NCBI GenBank assembly: GCA_047967505.1
Contig: CM106539.1
From: Dipteris shenzhenensis
Lineage: Eukaryota > Polypodiophyta > Polypodiopsida > Gleicheniales
DNA: 64,000 bases
Reading direction: 5' to 3' (one strand)
Shown here: piece by piece, positions 1-8,204 of the stretch
How positions within the stretch are numbered: the first letter of the stretch is position 1
How the letters are laid out: each line of letters opens with the position of its first letter
The notes under the pieces: model-generated
The model's input: only the letters and a program-made list of their open reading frames with translations
What the model was told of the DNA's origin: nothing
The model's database searches: none
Translations under genes and position numbers: made by a program

Positions 1-1390
1 TGCCCAATGGCGATCCTCAGTGCATGTGAGACTCTTCTGTCCTCGAGATACAGGAATCTGATGATGAATCCCTCCCCCAAGACGTTCAGCAAATGGTCAC
101 GGTAGAGCTAGGTCTTTGTGGGGAGCTCCTGAACCCCCAGACATGTGGAGCTAGAGAAGATCTAACCATATGATACAATTAATCTCATCTCGCAGGATTG
201 ACTCAGGGGGTGCATCCATACTATATTGAAAGGGAGGGAGCCTGTCCATCTAAATCCCATGTCTGGCGTGGATATACGTGCATACCATGTGTCCGCCCCA
301 CTCTCTTAGCTAGTCGTCTTGATGACTCCAGAGCCAGCCTCAGTAGTCTCCAATGAGCCAAGTCCGAGACTCTATGAATGAATGTCACTGTCTAAAAGAT
401 GGCATCGATCTGTAGTGGCGTCATGGCAAACTCTGCCTGTACTATCTCATGCGGGACCGAGAGGTTGCTCCGAATCATCCTAGATCCCATGGTCACCTGT
501 AGCCGCTCAAATCTCCTCCACACTCCTATCCGTAGATCCCATCCCCAGAAGGGGGCTGCATACATGGCAATCGGTCGCACTAGCGTATCGAAAGTCAGCA
601 CTTCGTCGATGGATCCTGAAAGTCTGTCTGGAAGCACTGTCTCTCCAATCGGGCTAGAGCACCCCGTCCCCGTGTGAGTCATGTATGGGTTGCATGTGTC
701 ATAGTGAAAGGGGACTTGTGAAGACTGCTCCCAAATATGTGTAGGAATCCACTATCTCCACTAGCTCGTCTCGATAAGTGAAGCTAAGTCAACGAATCAC
801 TGCATGTGAGGTGTTGAAGATCATAACCTTGGTCTTCCCATGGTTGACTGTCACGTCTCTCTCTCTACAGAACACCTCTAGGGCCTCCAAATGTCTCTAC
901 AGCCCCTCCATTGAGGATGAGATAAGGACTATGTCATCAGCGTATAGCAATATCTGTATCATGAGCAGCTAGTAGTGATCCTTCGCCTCCTAGGCGGTCT
1001 ATGAAGGAGGTAATCCCATCAATGTACAGCCCAAAGAGAGTCGGTGAGAGGGGGAGGCCCTGCTTCACTCCGATCGTACTCTCGACCCAATCCGATAGGC
1101 CACCTGGTGACTAACTCATATAGGCTCATCACCCCCAATACAAGTGTCTCTGGAATCTGCAACTCCTGTAATCTCCTGATCATGCGGGATTGTGGAACAC
1201 TGTCAAAAGCCTTCCGAAAGTCTACAAAGCATGTGTAGACTTTTTGGTGTCTAGACCTCACCTCCTGAATGATAGCCCTCATAGTGAAGATGTGATCTAG
1301 GGTAGAGTGATGTCTCCGGAATCTTGCCTGTCCTAGTGCCCGTTGCCTCCAAGCCTTTGTATGACTGCTGAATTCCCTCTCTAAAACTGC
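1..1390 (-). mobile_element. LINE A: 5'-truncated non-LTR retrotransposon, RT and C-terminal part
   Basis: The minus strand encodes a broken LINE reverse transcriptase. The finger/palm motif CFVDFRKAFDSVP lies at about 1231-1193 and the catalytic YADD at 944-933, followed by a segment with NxGKTKVMIFNTS. The post-RT region (TMGSRMIRS, FAMTPLQIDAIF) is at 682-392. Frameshifts and stops separate these blocks, so it is a pseudo-copy. The 3' end lies beyond base 1. Its 5' end begins directly after the tail of LINE B, so A is 5'-truncated, as usual for target-primed insertion. The same order of motifs recurs in LINEs F and H. Identity as a LINE is secure; the clade is not assigned. Confidence 0.88.
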
Positions 1391-1418
1391 AGAGAGAGAA
1401 AGAAAGAAAGAAAGAAAG
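1391..1418 (-). repeat. (TTTC)n(TC)n tail of LINE B
   Basis: Read on the minus strand, four to five TTTC units pass into TC repeats directly after the LINE B 3' UTR. The same unit order occurs at the plus-strand tails at 4323 and 6085. It forms the junction between LINE B (upstream on the minus strand) and the truncated start of LINE A. Confidence 0.85.
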
Positions 1419-2348
1419 TGTATTATTGTCCACTAAAGGCCAAAATGGGCCCATGGGACATCAAGAACTCTGCGTACAAGATAGCACAAAATCAACGTGC
1501 CACAAAGAAGAGGCATCGTCGAATATCATCTAAGTGCTACGCAATACAATGCAAGTGAAAGTACATACTGTCAAATCCGAGCCTAAATAGAAAGTAAGCT
1601 AGATGCAAGGAAACCGCCCCTGGGTGCAAAATGGGGGGATGAGTACAATATGTCAATGCAAAGATACAAGTCCATGTATCACGGAGTCTGAGAACCAAAA
1701 TAATACTGGAAATCCTGTCCATCGACTCTGCCTCCTGCTATGAGAGTACAAATCTGAGCAAAAGTGAGGTGAGCGGCTGGTGGGGCGAGATCTCCATGAG
1801 TAAGTCTCCTCCGAAAAGCTGCCATCATCCTGGATCGTCTGGAGATGAAGCGGCGAGTACGTCCCCTATGTAACAAGATCCTGTGGCGTCTACAAACCAT
1901 CTCATATGTACATCCACAGGGTGGAGACATGTGTCCTGTGTGAGCTCTGACCTCCTCGTGCTCCTCCTGATACCTGTCATCTGGTATAGCGTGTGTCTGA
2001 GCTCTATCGGGCTGGGCTCTATCACGCTCCGGTCTGTGCTGATGGTCTCTGAGGTAGTGTCGTCGAAGCATAGTGGCCTCCCTGACATAAAGAGCTAGGC
2101 AATGCTGATCCTCATAATCCATCACTCGTGAGAGAGGTCCAAAGCCATCCGTGAAGAGATAGTGGAATCTCCCTCTGATCTCATAATATAGCGGGCATCT
2201 GCAAATGAAGTGCTCCTCTGACTCCACCTCTCCCATGGTGCAACAAGGGCAGATCTTGGTCTCTCGGCCTGGACGCCGTCCATCCTCCATGCGTCGCATC
2301 CTACCAGCCTCTATCTCGAGCTGATGCGAAGAGACTCTAAGCTGGCCA

Positions 2349-2351
<3 letters not shown>
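1419..2351 (-). mobile_element. LINE B: zinc-finger C-terminal ORF plus 3' UTR
   Basis: This is a 5'-truncated LINE that starts next to the GA tract at 2352 with an LGQLRVSSHQLE-like segment. An open frame at 2299-1679 (206 codons) runs without a stop through a C-terminal LINE zinc finger (CPCCTMGEVESEEHFICRC, then YYEIRGRFHYLF) into a charged, Arg/His-rich tail. The 3' UTR (about 1680-1419) is nearly identical to that of LINE F at 4150-4322. It contains the GGCC/GGCC hairpin at 1438-1451 and AATAATACA before the tail. The intact ORF suggests a fairly young copy. The start codon of the original protein is missing. Confidence 0.85.
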
Positions 2352-2395
<44 letters not shown>

Positions 2396-2427
2396 ATTAA
2401 AGTCTTCAGAAATTTTATTAAAGTCTT

Positions 2428-2468
<41 letters not shown>

Positions 2469-2486
2469 TTTATTAAAGTCTTCAGA
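2352..2486 (-). repeat. LINE E tail: two (CT)n tracts with a reiterated 3' terminus
   Basis: On the minus strand the LINE E 3' end reads TGAAGACTTTAATAAAATTT followed by (CT)n. That terminal 20-mer occurs three times (near 2485-2466, 2429-2411 and 2410-2392), with a CT tract of about 35 bases after the first and about 40 bases after the last. The second CT tract abuts LINE B. Confidence 0.85.
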
Positions 2487-2995
2487 AGACCGATGGGTCT
2501 ATGAGTCTGTGAAAAACCTGGTACAAATGAGCTGTGAGGGTGGAGCTACTAAACGAGCATCCACACCAATGCAAAAATGCAAAAAATGCAAAATAGTAAG
2601 TACTAAGTACAACATAGTCATGTCAGTGGTCGACTACATATCAATCTTAGCAGCAGCAGCATCATCATCATCATCAACAACATCATCATAAGGACATCAA
2701 GGTGGGCGAGGTGGCATGAACGCGGCAATAGGGTGTTGTCACCCGCTCACAGGTGTTGCCCTATGAGGTCTCCTGGTCATAACTCTGCATCTAACGAGCT
2801 ACAGTAACCCCTGTCAGCCGGGATCCAACTCTGAACAGGGAGGGTATATCCCCAAGTGAAATCTGTGCATCAACCCTCTGTCTGAGCTGTCGAATCGCTG
2901 GCTCTAGGTCACGATCATGTCGAGGTCTCGCCCTGTGGGGGTCCCTGTGGTTTGGCAGAAAGAACTCCATGATGGAGCTCTATGAGGGGTTTGTC
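2487..2995 (-). mobile_element. LINE E: C-terminal coding remnant and 3' UTR
   Basis: Translating the minus strand from about 2960 gives a frame resembling the C-terminal end of LINE C (RQLRQRVDA, then LTGVTVA), followed by a non-coding 3' UTR. A CTG/ATG trinucleotide run lies at 2650-2690. The 3' hairpin AGACC/GGTCT lies at 2487-2500. The upstream junction with the oppositely oriented LINE F is near 2990-3040, so E and F sit head to head. Confidence 0.7.
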
Positions 2996-4322
2996 AAGGG
3001 AGAGATATGCTCCTGCCTCCGTGATCAAAGTAGCCTATGGGCGTTCAAGGTGTTGAGAGAGACTTGACACTCAACCTTGGGAAGACCAAGGTCATGATCT
3101 TCAACACCTCACGCACTATGCTACCTCGGCATAGCTTCACGCGAGCCAGTGGAGACCATAAAAATACTTGGGGACAGTTTTCTCAAGTATTCAGGATGAT
3201 TCATGCAGCCAGGGCACCGCTCACACGTGGACAGGGAGCTCTAGCCCAACTTGAGAGACAGTGCTTTCAGGCACATTTTCAAGACCCGCTCGACGAAGGG
3301 CTGGCTTTTTGACACACTAGTGAGACCGACTATCATGTATGCAGCACCTTTTAGGATGAGTGACCTTCCAACAACGGCGTGGAGGAGATTTGAGCAGCTA
3401 CAGGTGACTATGGTTCTAGGATCATTCGGAGTAAGCCCTCAACCCCCCATCAGAGAGTGCAAACAGAGTTCGCCATGACACCTCTTCAAATTGATGCCCT
3501 TTTCCAGACAGTGACTTTCCTCCACAGAGTATGGGCCTTACCTCACTAGAGATTACCGAGACTAGCATTAGAGACATCCATACGGTTAGTAGAGAGTGGG
3601 ACCGACGCAGTGGTATGCACGTGTATCCACATGGTTTGCCGGTCATGGTATCCAAATGGACCGGCTTCCCCCCTTCCAGTACAACATGGATGCACCACCC
3701 GAGCCGATCCCTCAAGATGAGTTTAACAGTATTTACGGTTAGACCTCCTCCAGTTACATACATCACAAGCTTGGGGGGGGGGACCACACGCTCCCTACCA
3801 AGGTCTAGTTCTATCTTGACCTCTTCTTAAGATTATCAAAGGATGAACTCATCATCAGACCCTAGTACCTTGAGGACAAAGGAGTCTCACATGCACTGAG
3901 GATTGCCATTGGACAAATGTGGATCTCGTCACATCAGCTGGGGATTGAGGCCAGTAGAGTTGCAAGTATACCTAGAGAGCAGCAGATCTACAGGCTATGC
4001 ACACTGGGGGAGATTGAGACTAGCCTCTTTCAGGATGGACACAGTTTTGGTCCACTCTCTTCAATTCTGATGTATCTGCATAGTAGAAATATTTTCATTA
4101 GGATTAGTATTGGGAATCTTTTAGGCGTTCCAATTGGATTTTGGTATTCACTGTAAGCTTGGTGGTCCCTCAGATGTACTTTCACTTGCATTGTATTGCG
4201 TAGCACTTAGATGATATTCGACGATGCCTCTTCTTTGTGGCACGTTGATTTTGTGCTATCTTGTATGCAGAGTTCTTGATGTCCCATGGGCCCATTTTGG
4301 CCTTTAGTGGACAATAATACAC
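2996..4322 (+). mobile_element. LINE F: post-YADD RT, C-terminal domain and 3' UTR
   Basis: The plus strand begins inside the RT just after the catalytic motif (ERDLTLNLGKTKVMIFNTS at about 3060-3115). It continues through the thumb/C-terminal region (FDTLVRPTIMYAAPF at about 3310) and a degenerate zinc-finger block near 3980-4030. The 3' UTR at 4150-4322 has the GGCC/GGCC hairpin at 4289-4302. Many stops and frameshifts make it a pseudo-copy. Its 3' UTR differs from that of LINE B by only about one base over more than 150. Confidence 0.82.
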
Positions 4323-4348
4323 TTTCTTTCTTTCTTTCTTTCTCTCTC
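4323..4348 (+). repeat. (TTTC)n(TC)n tail of LINE F
   Basis: TTTC units pass into CTCTCTC directly after AATAATACAC. It joins F to the out-of-order fragment of LINE G. Confidence 0.85.
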
Positions 4349-5172
4349 CGTCACCCCGAGAGACAGCTCGACAGACACAGAGACAAGAGCTCTTCATATC
4401 CCATCAGAGAGCCACCATGGTGCTGGATACATGGAGCCTATGCATGTACTTGAAGCATTAGCTCTGAGCACCTGATGCTATTTTGCTATTTTGTTCACTA
4501 GCTTAGCACTTTAGCATTCAGCAAGGGCCTTAGTGAGCCCTTTGCTTCAGCCCATGCTGCATCAGTCTGTACTTGATGGAGATGAGACGTCACAGAGAAA
4601 CCCTCCTTCATCAAATCATAGAGGGAGAGAGGGCGATTCAGCAGGGGGCTGTGGATCGAGTTCGACGACACGTCACATATTTCTGCACAATCGAGTCTGG
4701 CCTTGGACATGTCAAGATAGAGGATGAGGAGATTGACGACATGAGGGTAGTATGGACCAGTGAGACGAGATGACGACGGGGGGAGACAGCCAGAGACACT
4801 GGGCCACCCATGATGCAACGACAGACTAGAGCGCGCGCGAAGGAGGTTCAGCCTCTTACTGTTCTAGTAGGAGGAGATTGGCCGACCAGAGGTGGTACTA
4901 TTTATATGGCCCACTAGATACAGAGAGCTCGGAGACAATGGCACCTGGATATGTCTTCTGAGTCCTTAACAAAGATTGATTGAGTACAGCTATTGGTCAT
5001 TACTTCTAGATTTGGAGTTTACATGTTTTGTATCTCTTATTTTAGTGTTGTACCAACAAAGGGTCCGAGTGTGCCCTTTGCCTCAGCCCTTTGTGGCTTG
5101 TATGAGTATGTGTCACATTTGATTATGTACTTTGTCTCATAGGCCCGCGAGGCCTCTCGGAGATGTTAATAC

Positions 5173-5174
<2 letters not shown>
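4349..5174 (+). mobile_element. LINE G: rearranged C-terminal segment and 3' UTR
   Basis: Bases 4349-4570 match the 3' UTR type seen on the minus strand at 43140-42900 (gacag block, GCACTTTAGCATTCAGCAAGG-like block). Bases from about 4573 then match coding sequence just after the LINE zinc finger (MEMRRHRE, as in LINE H near 11745). A second 3' UTR follows (5060-5174) with the hairpin AGGCC/GGCCT at 5141-5155. Having 3' UTR before coding sequence shows either two insertions or a rearrangement. Confidence 0.72.

Positions 5175-5223
<49 letters not shown>
5175..5223 (+). repeat. (CT)n microsatellite: tail of LINE G
   Basis: An almost pure CT tract of about 48 bases follows GATGTTAATACAC. The coding sequence of LINE C begins at its last base (CGG ATC TCC). 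Confidence 0.92.
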
Positions 5224-5226
<3 letters not shown>

Positions 5227-6084
5227 TCTCCCTCGGTCAGTTTAGGGTCTCGTCACACCGATTACGGATCGAGAGCGAACGCGCAGAGGGTATCCCACGA
5301 GAGGGCCGCCTTTGCCCACTTTGCGACTTGCTGGAGATCGAGTCGGAGGAGCACTTTGCTTTCAGATGTCCTATCTATTATGCCATTCGAGGCCGGTACC
5401 ACTACCTCTTCCGCGACGGAGTCGGCCCCCTCCCACACATGCTGCAGTTCCCGGATCAGCAATGCCTAGCCGCTTTCTTACATGAGATGACTCGCCACCG
5501 AGATACCTCTCTCCGAGCACGACGACACGAGCAGCACACACAGTGTGAGGACACCCAGCGGCCCATCACTGATTTCTTCCAGTCACAGGATACCTCTCCT
5601 CAGTCTAGCCGACGACGCGGACGTGAGCGAGAGCCAGAGCCACGACAGCTGCGCCAGCGGACAGACTCACACATCCGGGTCCATGACATCTCGTCTCTGC
5701 TCTCTGCCCGCCCCACCGGGGTTACTGTTGCCCCCGACGACCGAGCTCGACTAGGCCGCGTGACGTCAGAGGCTAATCATCTATCGCAGGGTTTTTTCCG
5801 GCCTCCCATTTGACGAACACTCTATGATTGGTCTCTGACGATCACCACCTGCACATATATACTGTATCTCCCCCCTCTGCCCCATTTTTGGTGCCCCCCC
5901 CTTCCTTTTTGTATCATCTGGAGGTAGACACATATTTTTTGTATCAGGACTAGACACACCGTCCTTCATAACCTCTTTTTTGTAGAAACGGTTGGCTGGC
6001 CCGTTTTGAGACCGCCACCGTTATGCTCATTGTATCAGTTATCTTTAGTCTCATAGACCTTCGTCTCCCGAAGACTTTAATAAA
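5224..6084 (+). mobile_element. LINE C: zinc-finger C-terminal ORF and 3' UTR
   Basis: A 5'-truncated LINE starts flush with the CT tract. An uninterrupted frame reads from the tract to a TGA at 5811-5813: RISLGQFRVSSHRL, then the zinc finger CPLCDLLEIESEEHFAFRC, then YYAIRGRYHYLF, then a long Arg/Gln/Ser-rich tail. This matches LINE B in order and length (about 195 codons). The 3' UTR (5814-6084) carries the hairpin AGAC/GTCT at 6055-6066 and GACTTTAATAAA before the tail. The open frame suggests recent insertion. Confidence 0.85.
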
Positions 6085-6129
6085 CTTTCTTTCTTTCTTT
6101 CTTTCTCTCTCTCTCTCTCTCTCTCTCTC
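6085..6129 (+). repeat. (TTTC)n(TC)n tail of LINE C
   Basis: Four TTTC units pass into about 12 CT units. The LINE H reading frame begins within a few bases of its end. Confidence 0.9.
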
Positions 6130-7306
6130 ATTCATGGATCCCATGGACGCTAGGAACTACCATACCCTCATGATTGGCCACACTTGGGCCAAGATTTATG
6201 GTTCAGCACTAGAGAGAGATCAATGGCCACACAGAGGCCCATCGACAAAGGGCTTTAGGTCAGGGAGGTTTTCGGAGACAGCACTCCGCCCTAGACCACA
6301 TCTTCAACCTGAGGGCTATCATTGAGGAGGCAAGGTGGAGACGCCAGAAAGTCTATGCTTGCTTTATAGACTTTCGGAAGGCCTTCGACACTGTCTCATG
6401 ATTCCGCATAGACAGGAGGCTACAAGAGATGCAAATTCCAGAGATCTTGATTTGGGGGGGGATGAGCCTGTACGAGTCTGTCAGAAGGAGAGTTCGTGCC
6501 CCATGAGGCCTATCGGATTGGGTTGAGAGCACGATCGGGGTGAAGCAGGGATTGCCCCCTTTCACCAACTCTTTTCAGGTTCTACATTCATGAGATCACA
6601 TCCTTTATATAGGAGGCAAGGGATCACTACTTGCTCTGATTTGATGACACAGATACTACTATATGCGGATGACATAGTCCTCATATCATATTCAGCAGAG
6701 GGACTACAGAGACATCTAGAGGTCCTAGAGGTGTTCTGCAGAGAGACAGACTTGACAGTTAACCTTGGGAAGACCAAGGTTATGATCTTCAACACCTCAC
6801 GAGTAGTACTTCATCAACAGAGCTTCACTTACCGAGGTGAGTTAGTGGAGATAGTGCAGTCCTGCACATACTTATGGGGAGTTTTCATAGGACCAGTCTT
6901 CACGATGACCTACGCAACCAAGGCACGACTCACACGAGGACGGGGCGCTCTAACCCAACTAGATAGACAGTGCTTCTAGGCTCACTTTCAAGATCCACCG
7001 ACGAAGGGCTGGCTTTTTTACATCCTCGTGAGGCCGGCTACCATGTATCCAGCACCCTTCTAGGGATGTTATCTCCCACAGACAGTGGAAGAAATTCGAG
7101 AGGCTACAAGCGAGCATGGGATCTAGGATGATTCGGAGTACGCCCTAAGTCCCACATTCCATCATACAGGCAAGGTTCGCCATGACACCACTTCAGATCG
7201 ATGCCATCTTTCAGACGATGACTTTCTCCATAGAGTCTGGGAGCTACCCGGCTAAAGATTGTCAAGGCTAGCACTAGAGTCATCCAGACAATTAGTAGAG
7301 AGCGGA
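6130..7306 (+). mobile_element. LINE H, left segment: RT fingers to palm and thumb
   Basis: This LINE starts upstream of the RT (GHTWAKIYGSALE at about 6176) and includes the motif CFIDFRKAFDTVS at 6360-6398 and YADDIVLIS at 6662 onward. It then has the NLGKTKVMIFNTS block and the post-RT region. Stops and indels interrupt it. It breaks at GCGGA (7302-7306) where the chromovirus begins and resumes at 11188; the two ends join to a sequence parallel to LINE F at 3590-3615. Confidence 0.87.
7302..7306. repeat. Target-site duplication GCGGA, left copy
   Basis: GCGGA directly precedes the 5' LTR; an identical copy directly follows the 3' LTR at 11183-11187. Five bases is the usual length for Ty3/gypsy insertions. 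Confidence 0.92.
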
Positions 7307-7708
7307 TGTCACGATCTGTGACGTATTCCTTTCTCTATACCTTAGACTTATGGATGGTTTGATGAATGGACACTTGTAGAAGGGTATGCCCTTTCGACGC
7401 AACACTTCCTATGAGGCACAACCCTTCACAAGAGACATTCTATTGAAGAGACACTTCTATTGTAATGTACCCTCTCATCAAAGGTCACACCCTTCACAAG
7501 GGGTACACACTTCTTCATGCACATACACTTTGGAGTACACACCTTTTCATGTGTGACTCTTCACTCTCTATATAAGAGATGCCCAACTGTATGGATGACA
7601 CACTACAGACACTCGAGCAATACAAATATTCCTTGTTCTCTGCTATTTTCAGTCTTCTTTTTGTTCCTTAGCACATTTCTAAATATAGTAAATCTAGGAT
7701 TTATTACA
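7307..7708 (+). repeat. 5' LTR of chromovirus I
   Basis: The LTR opens TGTCACGATC and closes TTACA. It has a TATATAA box at 7569-7575. It contains several AAGGG-n-CCCTT-type inverted motifs (for example 7380-7393 and 7480-7494), which also occur in the leader. Confidence 0.93.
7569..7575 (+). promoter_or_regulatory. TATA box of the 5' LTR
   Basis: CTATATAAG sits about 135 bases before the LTR end, the usual arrangement for U3/R of a plant LTR. The same box is at 11043-11049 in the 3' LTR. Confidence 0.6.
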
Positions 7709-7709
7709 G

Positions 7710-7721
7710 TGGTATCAGAGC
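7710..7721 (+). other. Primer binding site for initiator tRNA-Met
   Basis: TGGTATCAGAGC follows the LTR after a single G. It is complementary to the 3' end of plant initiator tRNA-Met, the standard primer for these elements. Confidence 0.92.
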
Positions 7722-8204
7722 AAATTTCACTCCTGCCTGTAGGAAATGCCCCCCACCTTCTAGCGCCTATCTGATACATCTCTTTTCGCTAGAAGGATAT
7801 CCGCGCACATTGTGCATGGAAGAGATGGAGAGAATGAGCGTAAAATTTTTTAGCGCCAACCCCACCTAAAGTCATCAATGGCCTCTCCATCTCCCCCACA
7901 TCACGAGTTGATGTGAATGGACACGACAAAAATCATGTCTTTTGATGTGCTTGGTCTGTCCCAAAACCAAGGGATGCACCTTTTCCACCATCGGACACAC
8001 ACCTTTTGATGAAGAGTTTTGACTCCTCACCCAAGGGACACACCCCATCGTGGAAAAAAGGACACATCTTTTCGTGTGGGGACACCCCTTTTTAAAACAG
8101 GGTCACACCCCTTCATGAAAAGGTACACGTATTCCAAGGGTCACACCCCTTAGAATAGGCACACCTTTTGGCACCAAGCACCCTACAAAAGGGTACCTAG
8201 ACAT
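7722..8204 (+). other. Chromovirus I leader with repeated GGGACACACCCC-like motifs; no gag
   Basis: No frame here matches gag or protease. The stretch is rich in short degenerate motifs of the form AAGGGTCACACCCCTT (for example 8136-8151), like those in the LTR. The junction to RT coding sequence near 8205 marks the internal deletion. Confidence 0.7.
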
